This document shows, in pieces, positions 27,630 through 36,322 of a stretch of DNA of 64,000 bases. The DNA comes from Amphiplicatus metriothermophilus (GTDB lineage: Bacteria; Pseudomonadota; Alphaproteobacteria; Caulobacterales; Parvularculaceae). Position numbers and translations under genes: made by a program. Within the stretch, counting starts at the first letter, position 1. Every line of letters starts with the position of its first letter. The DNA lies in the NCBI RefSeq assembly GCF_900199215.1, contig NZ_FZQA01000001.1, forward strand, positions 186,001 to 250,000, written 5' to 3'. The notes under the pieces are model-generated. The model was given only the letters and a program-made list of their open reading frames with translations. It was not told the DNA's origin and did not search any database.

Positions 27630-30623
27630 ATGCCCGACGCATCGAACAAAGACGCCGCCCAGGGCGCGGCCCGCGATTACAAGGACACGCTGTTCCTGCC
27701 CGCGACCGATTTCCCGATGCGCGCGGGCCTTCCCCAGCGCGAGCCGGAATTCCTGAAACGCTGGGAAGCGACGGGCCTCTACCGGCGGCTTCGCGAAAGG
27801 GCGGCCGGTCGGCCGAAATATGTCCTCCATGACGGGCCGCCCTACGCCAACGGCCACCTGCACATGGGCCACGCCTACAACAAGATTCTCAAGGACATCA
27901 TCGTGCGCGCGCGCCAGATGGCCGGCTTCGACGCCAATTACGTGCCGGGCTGGGACTGCCACGGCCTGCCCATCGAGTGGCAGGTGGAAAAGGAGTTCGC
28001 GCAGCAGGGCCGCAAGAAGCGCGACGTGCCGACGGCCGAGTTCCGCCGCGCCTGCCGCGCCTACGCCGAGAAGTGGATCGACGTTCAGCGCGCGGAGTTC
28101 AAGCGCTACGGCGTCGTCGGCGACTGGGAGAACCCTTACGTCACCATGAGCTTCGAGGCGGAAGCCGCCATCGTCGCGGAGTTCCTGAAGTTCGTGGACA
28201 GGGGCCTCGTCTATCGCGGCTCGAAGCCGGTGATGTGGAGCCCCGTGGAGCAGACCGCCCTCGCCGAAGCCGAAATCGAATATCACGAGAAGGTCTCGCC
28301 GACGATCTGGGTGAAGTTTCCGGTGGCGGGCGGCGCGACACACGTATCGTCAGTTCAGCCGAACCCGTCCGGCTCCGAGCTTCTTGGGGCCTCCGTCGTC
28401 ATCTGGACGACGACCCCGTGGACGATCCCCGGCAACCGGGCGATCTGCTACGGGCCGAAACTCGCCTACGGGCTCTACGAAGTGACTGGCACGGAAAAAG
28501 TCGTCGATCCGAAGACCGGCGAGGAGAAAGACCCGTGGGCGAAGATCGGCGACAGACTCGTCATCGCCGACAGGCTCTGGGAGCAGGTCGCGGCCGCAGC
28601 CAAAATCGCCTCCTGGAATCGCGTGCAGGACGTGAGGCCTGAAATGCTCTCCGGCCTGTCTTGCCGTCATCCGCTCAAGGGCTTTCACGGCGGGTATGAG
28701 TTCGACGTGCCCCTCCTCCCCGGCGATCACGTCACCGACGAGGAAGGAACCGGCTTCGTCCACACCGCGCCGGGCCACGGGCAGGAGGATTATGCTGCGT
28801 GGATCGCAAGCGGCCGCTCGCAGGCGGACATTCCCCACACGGTCGACGCGTTCGGCCGCTTCACTGACGAGGCGCCGGGCTTCGAAGGAAAAGAGGTCAT
28901 CCGGCTCGACGGAAAGAAAGCCGGGCAGGACGGCGACGCCAACGAGGCGATCATCAGGGCGCTGATCGAGCACGGCGCCCTTCTCGCGCGCGGGCGGCTG
29001 ACCCATTCCTACCCCCATTCCTGGCGCTCGAAGGCGCCGGTCATCTTCCGCGCGACGCCGCAATGGTTCATCGCTCTCGACAAGCCGACGGCGGGCGGCC
29101 AGACCCTGCGCGAGGCGGCGCTCGCGGCGATCGACGCGACGAAGTTCACGCCGCCGCAAGGGCGCAACCGCATCCGCGCGATGGTCGAAAGCAGGCCCGA
29201 CTGGCTTGTCTCGCGCCAGCGCGCCTGGGGCGTGCCGCTGACCCTGTTCGTGCACGGAAAGACCGGCGAGATCCTGCGCGATCCGGCCGTCGACGCGCGC
29301 ATCCTCAAGGCCGTCGAGGCCAAAGGCGCCGACGCATGGTTCGAAACGCCGGCGCACGATTTTCTGGGTCCGGATCATCAAACCGAGGACTATGAGAAAA
29401 TCGAGGACATTCTCGACGTGTGGTTCGACTCAGGCTCCACCCACGCGTTCTGCCTGGAGCGCCGGGCGGATCTCAAATGGCCGGCGGACCTGTATCTCGA
29501 AGGCTCCGACCAGCATCGCGGCTGGTTCCAGTCCTCGCTCCTCGAATCCTGCGGAACGCGCGGGCGCGCGCCCTATGACGCGGTGCTGACCCACGGCTTC
29601 GTGCTCGACGAGAACGGGCGCAAGATGTCGAAGTCGCTCGGCAACGTCGTCGACCCGCAGGACGTGATGAAGGAGTACGGCGCTGATATCCTGCGCATCT
29701 GGGCGGCGAGCTCGGACTATTCGGACGACCTGCGCATCGGCAAGGAGATCATCGGCTCGGCCGTGGACGCCTATCGCAAGCTGCGCAACACGCTGCGCTA
29801 TCTTCTCGGCGCGCTCGCCGGCCATTCGGAAGACGAGGCGATTCCCGTCGCCGACATGCCCGAGCTCGAGCGCTACGTGCTGCATCTCGCCGCGGCGCTC
29901 GACGAAGAGGTGCGCGCGGGCTATGAACGCTTCGACTTCAAAGGCGTGTGGCGAAGGGTGTTCGACTTCTGCGCGCTCGACCTTTCGGCCTTCTATCTCG
30001 ATATCCGCAAGGACAGTCTTTATTGCGACCGGCCGGACTCGAGTCGCCGGCGCGCGGCGCGCGCGGTGATGAACGTCCTGCTCGACCGCGTGACGCGCTG
30101 GCTCGCCCCGATCTGCGTCTTCACGATGGAGGAAGTCTGGCGCGCGCGTCATCCGTCCGCTGACGGATCGGTTCATCTCGAGTTGTTCGCGCCCGCCGAG
30201 CCGGCATGGAAGGACGAAGCGCTCGCCCGCAAATGGACGCGAATCCGCGCCGCGCGCCGCGTCGTCACCGGCGCGCTGGAGATCGAGCGGCGCGAAAAGC
30301 GCATCGGCGCGAGCCTCGAAGCCGCGCCGCGGATTTTCGTCGCCGATCCCGAGCTGATGCGCCTGTGCGAAAGCGTCGATTTCGCCGAGATCGCGATCAC
30401 GTCGGATGCTGTTTTCGAACAGGGCGAGGGGCCCGAGGCGGCGTTTCGCCTGCCCGAAGTTTCCGGCGTCGCCGTCCTTCCCCAAAAGGCGCGCGCGGAC
30501 AAATGCGTGCGCTGCTGGCGGTATCGGGACGATGTCGGCGCCGAGCCCGCCCATCCTGCGCTGTGCGGGCGCTGCGCCGACGCGGTCGCGGCCCACGACG
30601 CGCGCAAAACGGCGGTCGCATGA
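27630..30623 (+). CDS. ileS: Isoleucyl-tRNA synthetase
   Basis: Class-I synthetase of 997 residues that charges tRNA-Ile and edits valine. The HIGH motif is NGHLHMGHA (about residues 74–82), the editing domain spans ~190–400 with [11 protein letters not shown] and [12 protein letters not shown], and KMSKS lies in [10 protein letters not shown] (about residue 665). A C-terminal zinc finger CVRCW … CGRC (from about residue 958) is present as in E. coli-type enzymes. The start at 27630 is selected by alignment; longer forms read through unrelated sequence. The stop overlaps the lspA ATG, the common ileS–lspA coupling. Confidence 0.98.
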   Translation: MPDASNKDAAQGAARDYKDTLFLPATDFPMRAGLPQREPEFLKRWEATGLYRRLRERAAGRPKYVLHDGPPYANGHLHMGHAYNKILKDIIVRARQMAGFDANYVPGWDCHGLPIEWQVEKEFAQQGRKKRDVPTAEFRRACRAYAEKWIDVQRAEFKRYGVVGDWENPYVTMSFEAEAAIVAEFLKFVDRGLVYRGSKPVMWSPVEQTALAEAEIEYHEKVSPTIWVKFPVAGGATHVSSVQPNPSGSELLGASVVIWTTTPWTIPGNRAICYGPKLAYGLYEVTGTEKVVDPKTGEEKDPWAKIGDRLVIADRLWEQVAAAAKIASWNRVQDVRPEMLSGLSCRHPLKGFHGGYEFDVPLLPGDHVTDEEGTGFVHTAPGHGQEDYAAWIASGRSQADIPHTVDAFGRFTDEAPGFEGKEVIRLDGKKAGQDGDANEAIIRALIEHGALLARGRLTHSYPHSWRSKAPVIFRATPQWFIALDKPTAGGQTLREAALAAIDATKFTPPQGRNRIRAMVESRPDWLVSRQRAWGVPLTLFVHGKTGEILRDPAVDARILKAVEAKGADAWFETPAHDFLGPDHQTEDYEKIEDILDVWFDSGSTHAFCLERRADLKWPADLYLEGSDQHRGWFQSSLLESCGTRGRAPYDAVLTHGFVLDENGRKMSKSLGNVVDPQDVMKEYGADILRIWAASSDYSDDLRIGKEIIGSAVDAYRKLRNTLRYLLGALAGHSEDEAIPVADMPELERYVLHLAAALDEEVRAGYERFDFKGVWRRVFDFCALDLSAFYLDIRKDSLYCDRPDSSRRRAARAVMNVLLDRVTRWLAPICVFTMEEVWRARHPSADGSVHLELFAPAEPAWKDEALARKWTRIRAARRVVTGALEIERREKRIGASLEAAPRIFVADPELMRLCESVDFAEIAITSDAVFEQGEGPEAAFRLPEVSGVAVLPQKARADKCVRCWRYRDDVGAEPAHPALCGRCADAVAAHDARKTAVA

Positions 30624-31183
30624 GCCGGCGAGGGGAAAAGCCGGCTGCGAGCCTTCCCGCCCGCGCGCGCGCCTGGCTCGCCGCGGCGCAGGCCAATCCC
30701 TGCTTCCGCCGGGGAATGCTGGGCGCGGCCGGCGTCGTCGCGCTCGATCAGGCGAGCAAGGCGTGGATCATTCACGGCCTCGACCTGCCCGAGCGCCAGC
30801 GCATCGAGATCTCTCCGGTCTTCGACCTGACCTATGTGCAGAATTACGGCGCGAGCTTCGGGATGCTCGCCGGCGGCATGGGATCGCGGATTCTGCTTTC
30901 CCTGGTCGCCATCGGCGTCGCCGCCGCGCTGACCGTCTGGCTCGGCCGGCTCGGCCGGACCTGGGCGGCGGCGGGCTGCGCCTTCGTCATCGGCGGCGCG
31001 CTCGGCAATCTGATCGACCGCGTCCGCCAAGGCTTCGTCACCGATTTTCTCGACTTTTCCGGGCTCTATTTTCCCTGGGTATTCAACGTCGCCGACGCGG
31101 CGATCAATGTGGGCGTGGCCTGTCTCGTCATCGACGCCTTCCTGCACCGGGAAAGGAAGCATCCGAAGGGGCGGGACGCTTAA
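30620..31183 (+). CDS. lspA: Lipoprotein signal peptidase LspA
   Basis: Aspartyl protease of the inner membrane that removes signal peptides from prolipoproteins. Of 187 residues, the two catalytic Asp lie in [10 protein letters not shown] (about 132) and FNVADAAIN (about 159), with [10 protein letters not shown] and VTDFLDF also conserved. Four helices are visible after a ~35-residue basic N-terminal extension. It overlaps ileS by four bases. Several predicted lipoproteins in this window (PhoD-like, DUF2799, DUF3035, TPR) would be its substrates. Confidence 0.96.
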   Translation: MSRRGEKPAASLPARARAWLAAAQANPCFRRGMLGAAGVVALDQASKAWIIHGLDLPERQRIEISPVFDLTYVQNYGASFGMLAGGMGSRILLSLVAIGVAAALTVWLGRLGRTWAAAGCAFVIGGALGNLIDRVRQGFVTDFLDFSGLYFPWVFNVADAAINVGVACLVIDAFLHRERKHPKGRDA

Positions 31184-31205
31184 CGGCTTTCGCCGGAACG
31201 AGTTT

Positions 31206-31234
31206 TTGCCAGAGCGCCGGGCCTTGGATATAGT
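31206..31234 (+). promoter_or_regulatory. σ70-type promoter of the DUF3035 gene
   Basis: TTGCCA (31206–31211) and TATAGT (31229–31234) are separated by exactly 17 bases. Transcription would start around 31241, leaving a leader of about 25 bases before the ATG at 31266. Confidence 0.6.
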
Positions 31235-31265
31235 CCGGCGCTCTATCGTGGGAGTAGCAGCAGGC

Positions 31266-31829
31266 ATGAACAGCAGACTTATCCGCGCAGGGCTTGCGCT
31301 CGCCTTCGTCGCGACGGCGACGGGGGGGTGCGCCGGCATCGGCAAGGCGCTCGGCGGCGGCAAGAATCCGCCCGACGAGTTCGCCATCGCCACCAAGGCG
31401 CCGCTCGTCGTGCCGCCGGACTACGCCCTGCGCCCGCCGCGCCCCGGCGAGACCCGCCCGCAGGAGCTGTCGCCTTCCCAGCGCGCCCAGCAGGTGCTGA
31501 TCGGCGACGTGTCGGCCGCGCCCCCGACGCCCGGCGAGCAGTATCTGCTGCGCAAGGCGAACGCGCTCGCGGCCGACCCCAATATCCGCAACATCATCGC
31601 GGCGGAGAACGGCGGGCGCGCGGAAAAAGACCGCAGCCTCGCCAACCAGCTCATCTTCTGGAAATTCATCGGCGGGCAGGTCGACGACTCCGCCGCGCCG
31701 CTGCGCGTCGACGACCCGGAAGCGTGGTTCGCCGCGCGCCAGCGCGCCATCGAGGCCGTGGTCGGCGAACAGGGCGAGGTCGTCATCCGCAAGGACGACA
31801 AGACGCTCAGCCTGCCGGGGGTGTTCTGA
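31266..31829 (+). CDS. DUF3035 lipoprotein
   Basis: A 187-residue lipoprotein (lipobox ending at Cys22, ATGGC). The sequence PPDEFAIATKAPLVVPPDYALRPPRPGE is the DUF3035 hallmark; two further blocks are found around AQQVLIGD and QYLLRKANALAADPNIRNII. The family is largely alphaproteobacterial and its genes often sit near lspA; it has been linked to outer-membrane assembly partners by annotation only, so no role is assigned. It has its own promoter candidate 82 bases after lspA. Confidence 0.88.
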   Translation: MNSRLIRAGLALAFVATATGGCAGIGKALGGGKNPPDEFAIATKAPLVVPPDYALRPPRPGETRPQELSPSQRAQQVLIGDVSAAPPTPGEQYLLRKANALAADPNIRNIIAAENGGRAEKDRSLANQLIFWKFIGGQVDDSAAPLRVDDPEAWFAARQRAIEAVVGEQGEVVIRKDDKTLSLPGVF

Positions 31830-31881
31830 CAGGCCGCCGTCGTCCGTGCGCTGACCTTTCCAGGCGACCGCCGGCGCGGCG

Positions 31882-32328
31882 CTACCAGATCGATTCGAGA
31901 AACCGGCGCGTCTCGCCGAAGCCGTCGCCGCCCGGCGTCGCGCCGTAGCGCAGCACGCTTCCCCTGAGCGAGGGGCCCGCGCCGTCGCCGGCGCAGACGA
32001 AAGTCGAGATCGACCGCGCCCGATCGCCGCCGGCGCGGCAGACCGCTTCGAGCGCGCCGAGCGCGCCGTCGCAGGCGTCGGCGAGACTTTCATCCTCGGG
32101 CCATCCGTCGGCGGAGCGCCAGTCGATCACCGCCTCGATCGAAGCGCCGCAGACCGAATTCGTATAACCGACCTCGGCGGCGAGCGCGCGCTCTTCCGCC
32201 TCCTGGGCGCGCAGGGATTTCAGGGATTGCAATGCGCCGGCCGGCGCGGCCGCCAGCGTCCCGAACGCCGCCAGGCGGCGGCCGTCGAAGCCCGATTTTC
32301 GCGCCATAGGCGTAAATTGCCCGACCAT
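31882..32328 (-). CDS. Hypothetical protein
   Basis: A 148-residue ORF with no family I recognise. The N-terminal ~45 residues are weakly signal-like (GRRLAAFGTLAAAPAGA), followed by an acidic domain with three or four Cys (TNSVCGAS, DACDGALGALEAVCRAGG, STFVCAGD) that could form disulfides in the periplasm. A second in-frame ATG at 32305–32307 is possible. It lies on the strand opposite to DUF3035 and 35 bases beyond the 309-residue gene, probably in one unit with it. Codon and length look real but support is moderate. Confidence 0.6.
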   Translation of the reverse strand: MVGQFTPMARKSGFDGRRLAAFGTLAAAPAGALQSLKSLRAQEAEERALAAEVGYTNSVCGASIEAVIDWRSADGWPEDESLADACDGALGALEAVCRAGGDRARSISTFVCAGDGAGPSLRGSVLRYGATPGGDGFGETRRFLESIW

Positions 32329-32363
32329 TGCGGCCCTTTTGAGGCCGGCGCAGAAAGCGGATG

Positions 32364-33293
32364 TTAAAGCGATTCTTCCAGGAATCGGGCCACCGCGCCC
32401 GAAGAGGGACGGCCTTCGGCTCCCTGCGCGGCGTTATAGGCGACGACAAGCGCATCGCCTTCGAGGGCGAGCGAAGGCGCGCCCGCCGGCGTAAAGCGCA
32501 CCGTCGCGATGCGCGCGCCCAGAACGCGCGCGCCCGTCGGATCGTCCGCCACGCGGCTCATGCCGGCCGCGACCCGGACGATCGCATCGGCGAGCACGCT
32601 GGCGTCTTCGTTCGCGGCGACCCTGGCGGCCCCCTCCTCCGCAAAGGATTGCGGCGCCAGGGCGAGAGCATCGCCCGCGCGCCGGCCTTCTTCCGCCGCC
32701 GGAATCACGAAGCGGATGTCGGCCCTCACCCGCTCGCTCAACAAGCGTCCGGCGCGTTCGGCGCGACGCAAGGCCGCGGCGCGGTCGGCGGCGGCGAGTT
32801 CGAGCGCCTCTCCCGCGCCGTTTACGCTGCGATAGGCGCCGCGGCGCTGGGTCTCGCCGGGCCACAGCACGCTCGCTCCGCCATGGACCGTGATCCGCAG
32901 CACGGTCTCGCCCTCGGCGTCCTTGAACAGCAGGTCGCCGCGCGGGCCGCGCATCATCCTGAGGGCGTAAATTTCCTCCGCGCGGCCGTCCGGGTCGATC
33001 TGGCAGTCGATCCGGCGCTCGCCCGGCGCGCAGAGAAACTGGATGCGCGCCTCCCGATTCCCGCGCATGAGCAGGAAGGCGCGCTCGCCGCTGGCCGTGA
33101 TGAAGCGCTCCACCGTCGGGATTTCATCGCGCAGCGCCCGCTCGCGGCGCTTGCCGACAAGAGTCGAGAAAGGATTGTCGTCGACCTGAATCTGGACGGC
33201 GCGGCCCGGCGCGAAAGGCGCGGCCGACGGCCCGTCGCCGGCGGCGAGGGAAACCGCCATCAGCGCGCCCGCCATGACTGCGCCTATGTTCAT
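32364..33293 (-). CDS. Hypothetical exported protein (possibly DUF4908-like)
   Basis: A 309-residue protein with a short Sec signal (MNIGAVMAGALMAVSLAAG). The mature part has FSTLVGKRRERALRDEIPTVERF, a β-rich middle with CAPGERRIDCQIDPDG, and a helical section with AADRAAALRRAERAGRLLSERVRADIRFVI. Length and pattern bring to mind DUF4908, a family I recall mainly from Caulobacter relatives, but I cannot confirm this. It is upstream of the 148-residue gene on the same strand. Confidence 0.65.
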   Translation of the reverse strand: MNIGAVMAGALMAVSLAAGDGPSAAPFAPGRAVQIQVDDNPFSTLVGKRRERALRDEIPTVERFITASGERAFLLMRGNREARIQFLCAPGERRIDCQIDPDGRAEEIYALRMMRGPRGDLLFKDAEGETVLRITVHGGASVLWPGETQRRGAYRSVNGAGEALELAAADRAAALRRAERAGRLLSERVRADIRFVIPAAEEGRRAGDALALAPQSFAEEGAARVAANEDASVLADAIVRVAAGMSRVADDPTGARVLGARIATVRFTPAGAPSLALEGDALVVAYNAAQGAEGRPSSGAVARFLEESL

Positions 33294-33414
33294 CTGACAA
33301 CGCCTCGCAATTGCGCGCGCCCCGAGCGGGCGCGACGCTTTCCACTATCCCGCCAATTTGGCGAAAAACTGGCTGAGAAGCGTTAACGCGGCGCCGTCAA
33401 GCGCGATCGACGCG

Positions 33415-34143
33415 TCAGGCGGCGAAATATTGGCCGCCATTGACGGTCAGCACCGAGCCGGTAATGAAGCCCGCGTCTTCGCTGGCGAGGAAAAGCACGC
33501 AGCGGGCGATCTCCTCCGCTTCGCCAAGCCGGCCGACGGGAATCTGGGCGACGATCTTCTTCAGCGCCTCCTCCGGCACCGCCGCGACCATGTCGGTGGC
33601 GATGTAGCCCGGCGCGACGGCGTTCACCGTCACTCCCTTGAAAGCCCCTTCCTGGGCGAGCGCCCGGGTGAAGCCGAGCATGCCGGCCTTCGCGGCGGAG
33701 TAGTTCGTCTGGCCCATCTGGCCTTTTTGACCGTTGATCGAAGAGATGTTGACGATCCGCCCGTAGCCGCGCTCGCGCATTCCCGGAAAGACCTGATGGG
33801 TCATGTTGAAGACGCTGTTGAGATCGGCGCGGATGACTTCCCGCCACTGCTGCGGCGTCATCTTGTGGAACATGGCGTCGCGGGTGACGCCGGCGTTGTT
33901 GACCAGCACGTCCGTGGGCCCCTGCGCCTGTTCGATCTCGGCGACGCCCGCCTTGCAGGCCTCGTAGTCGCCGACATCCCATTTGTAGACCGCGACGCCC
34001 GTCTCCTCGCGAAATTTATGCGCGGCCTCGTCATTGCCGGCGTAAGTCGCCGCCACCGCGTAGCCGGCTTCCTTGAGCGCCGTCGAAATCGCCCGGCCGA
34101 TGCCGCGCGTGCCGCCCGTCACGATCGCCCTTCTGTCAGCCAT
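33415..34143 (-). CDS. phaB: Acetoacetyl-CoA reductase
   Basis: NADPH-dependent short-chain dehydrogenase that makes (R)-3-hydroxybutyryl-CoA for polyhydroxybutyrate. The 242 residues contain the cofactor loop TGGTRGIGRAI (about 9–19), NNAGVTRDAMFHKM, and the catalytic Ser-Tyr-Lys in NISSINGQKGQMGQTNYSAAKAG. The C-terminal VLTVNGGQYFAA is typical. It lies 150 bases downstream of phaA on the same strand. The ATG is preceded by GAGGGAGAGACG. No phaC is in the window. Confidence 0.96.
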   Translation of the reverse strand: MADRRAIVTGGTRGIGRAISTALKEAGYAVAATYAGNDEAAHKFREETGVAVYKWDVGDYEACKAGVAEIEQAQGPTDVLVNNAGVTRDAMFHKMTPQQWREVIRADLNSVFNMTHQVFPGMRERGYGRIVNISSINGQKGQMGQTNYSAAKAGMLGFTRALAQEGAFKGVTVNAVAPGYIATDMVAAVPEEALKKIVAQIPVGRLGEAEEIARCVLFLASEDAGFITGSVLTVNGGQYFAA

Positions 34144-34178
34144 GATCGTCTCTCCCTCGATGAGCTAGTCCGCATGCG

Positions 34179-34205
34179 GCGGCGCCCCCGCGCGGGAGGC
34201 GCCGC
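34179..34205. repeat. Strong stem-loop between phaA and phaB
   Basis: GCGGCGCC (34179–34186) pairs with GGCGCCGC (34198–34205), and CCC/GGG pair inside it. On the phaA–phaB transcript there is no T-run after it, so it more likely acts as a processing or stability element that sets phaA and phaB levels than as a terminator. Confidence 0.4.
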
Positions 34206-34293
34206 TCGGTCTATCCGTTCTTTCTTCGCATCACTGGACGGCCCGACGCAATGATGGGCGTCAAACGCGGCCGTCCGACGCCCGAACGGCGGC

Positions 34294-35472
34294 TTACGCG
34301 CGCTCCACGCACATGGCGATCCCCATGCCGCCGCCGATGCACAGGGTGGCGAGACCCTTGTTCGCGCCCGAGCGCTTCATCTCATAGATCAGCGTCGTGA
34401 GAATCCGCGCGCCCGAGGCGCCGATGGGATGGCCGATCGCGATGGCGCCGCCATTGACGTTCACTTTCGCCGGATCCCAGCCGAGTTCCTTGCCCACGGC
34501 GAGGGCCTGCGCGGCGAAAGCCTCGTTCGCTTCGATGAGATCGAGGTCTTCGAGCTTCCAGCCGGCCTTCTCAAGCGCCAGGCGCGAGGCCGGCGCCGGA
34601 CCGATGCCCATGATCGAAGGGTCGACACCGCAATGGGCGGCCGAAACGACGCGCGCCAGCGGCTCGATTCCGCGTCTGTCGGCTTCCTTCTCCGACATGA
34701 CGATCAGCGCCGCCGCGCCGTCGTTGACGCCCGAGGCGTTGGCCGCGGTCACCGTGCCGTCCTCCCTGACGAAAGCCGGCCGCAGGCCCGCCATGGCCTC
34801 CAGCGAGGCGTTCTCGCGAATATACTCGTCGTGATCGAAAACGACCTCGCCTTTGCGGGTCTTGATCGTCACGGGAACGATTTCGTCCCTGAACTTCCCG
34901 GCTTTTTTCGCGGCGGCCGCCTTCTGCTGGCTTTCGAAGGCGAAGCGGTCCTGCTCTTCCCGGCTGATCTGGTATTTGCGCGCCAGATTCTCGGCCGTCT
35001 GGCCCATGTGATAGTCGTTGAAGACGTCCCACAGGCCGTCGCGGATCATGGTGTCGACGAACCTGACCTCGCCCATCTTGGTTCCGTCGCGCAGATGCGC
35101 CGCATGCGGCGCCTGCGACATGCTTTCATGTCCGCCGGCGACCACGATCGCCGCATCGCCCAGCCGGATCGCCTGCGCCGCGAGAGCGACCGCGCGCAGG
35201 CCCGAGCCGCAGACCTGATTGATGGTCATGGCCGGGCGCTCCTTGGGCACGCCCGCGCCCATGGCCGCCTGCCGGGCGGTGTTCTGGCCCTGAGCCGCCT
35301 GCAGCACATGGCCCATCACGACTTCGTCGACGTCCTCGCCCTTCACGCCGGCGCGCTCGATCGCGGCTGCGATGACGGTTTCGCCGAGCTTGGCGGCGGG
35401 CAGGCTCGCCAGGCCGCCCCCGAACGCGCCGACGCCGGTGCGGGCGGCCGCCGCTATCACTACACCGCTCAT
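34294..35472 (-). CDS. phaA: Acetyl-CoA acetyltransferase (β-ketothiolase)
   Basis: Condenses two acetyl-CoA to acetoacetyl-CoA, the first step of polyhydroxybutyrate synthesis. The 392 residues carry the active-site Cys in [10 protein letters not shown], the His in [13 protein letters not shown] and the second Cys in CIGGGMG. The start is the ATG at 35470–35472 ([12 protein letters not shown]), with a Shine-Dalgarno AAGGAGG; 32 extra N-terminal residues in a longer reading are not thiolase. It diverges from phaR. Confidence 0.97.
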   Translation of the reverse strand: MSGVVIAAAARTGVGAFGGGLASLPAAKLGETVIAAAIERAGVKGEDVDEVVMGHVLQAAQGQNTARQAAMGAGVPKERPAMTINQVCGSGLRAVALAAQAIRLGDAAIVVAGGHESMSQAPHAAHLRDGTKMGEVRFVDTMIRDGLWDVFNDYHMGQTAENLARKYQISREEQDRFAFESQQKAAAAKKAGKFRDEIVPVTIKTRKGEVVFDHDEYIRENASLEAMAGLRPAFVREDGTVTAANASGVNDGAAALIVMSEKEADRRGIEPLARVVSAAHCGVDPSIMGIGPAPASRLALEKAGWKLEDLDLIEANEAFAAQALAVGKELGWDPAKVNVNGGAIAIGHPIGASGARILTTLIYEMKRSGANKGLATLCIGGGMGIAMCVERA

Positions 35473-35577
35473 GCTTCCTCCTTGAAAGGGTTGCGTTTTC
35501 CGCGACGCGGGAGCGGCTTTTCGCCGTCCAGGCGAATCCGCCATGCCCGCGCGTAGGCTTCCTCTCAATTCATGCTA

Positions 35578-35593
35578 TAGCAAGATTAGCAAG
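35578..35593. promoter_or_regulatory. Direct repeat of TAGCAAG in the phaA–phaR divergent region
   Basis: TAGCAAG occurs at 35578–35584 and 35587–35593, a 9-base period, in an AT-rich patch between the divergent phaA and phaR genes (gap 35473–35671). PhaR repressors bind in such regions, often at TGC/GCA-containing repeats, so this is a plausible autoregulatory site. The exact consensus for this lineage is not known to me. Confidence 0.35.
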
Positions 35594-35671
35594 CGCACAA
35601 AATCACGGCGCCGCAAAACCGCCGCAGGCCGCCGGGGCGCGAACGACAACCAGACGAAAGGGAGGACGGAC

Positions 35672-36301
35672 ATGTCCGAACCGCAGAACAAGCGCGAACA
35701 GACCGACCCTTCGGCCGGCGCGAAAGGCGCAGAGGGCGAGGCGCCGATCGTCGTCAAGAAATACGCCAACCGGCGCCTCTACAACACGGCCACAAGCTCC
35801 TACGTCACGCTCGATTATCTCGCCGACATGGTCAAGAACGGCCAGGAATTCGTCGTCTATGACGCCAAGACGGGCGAGAACATCACGCGCTCGGTGCTGA
35901 CCCAGATCATCGTCGAGGAAGAAAGCAAGGGGCGCAATCTTCTGCCTATCCAGTTTCTGCGCCAGCTCATCCAGTTTTACGGCGACAGTCTGCAGACCTT
36001 CCTGCCCTCCTATCTCGAGATGAGCATGGACGCCTTCGCCCGCAATCAGGAGAAGCTGCGCGCCCATATGCGCGACACCTTCGGCGCGGCGCCCGGCTAT
36101 CAGATGTTCGAGGAGACAGCGCGCCAGAACATGGCCATGTTCGAGCAGGCGATGAAAATGTTCTCGCCCATGAGCGGGCTCTATCAACAGGCCATGAACC
36201 GCGGCGCAGGCGGCGGGGCCGAGTCGGAAGAAATCCGGGAGCTGAAGAGCCAGCTCGCCGCCCTCCAGCGCCAGCTCGACAAGCTCGAAAAGAAGGGGTG
36301 A
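35672..36301 (+). CDS. phaR: Polyhydroxyalkanoate synthesis repressor PhaR
   Basis: Repressor that binds both DNA and nascent PHB granules and controls phasin and granule genes. The N-terminal domain begins VVKKYANRRLYNTATSSYVTL and runs to DAKTGENITRSVLTQII (about residues 28–80). Two accessory segments follow, with QLIQFYGDSLQTFLPSYLEMSMD and a C-terminal leucine-rich coiled coil (EEIRELKSQLAALQRQLDKL). The 209 residues are typical. GGGAGG precedes the ATG. It is divergent from phaA, which fits control of that operon. Confidence 0.95.
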   Translation: MSEPQNKREQTDPSAGAKGAEGEAPIVVKKYANRRLYNTATSSYVTLDYLADMVKNGQEFVVYDAKTGENITRSVLTQIIVEEESKGRNLLPIQFLRQLIQFYGDSLQTFLPSYLEMSMDAFARNQEKLRAHMRDTFGAAPGYQMFEETARQNMAMFEQAMKMFSPMSGLYQQAMNRGAGGGAESEEIRELKSQLAALQRQLDKLEKKG

Positions 36302-36322
36302 GTCCGCGAACAGCCGGCCGTC

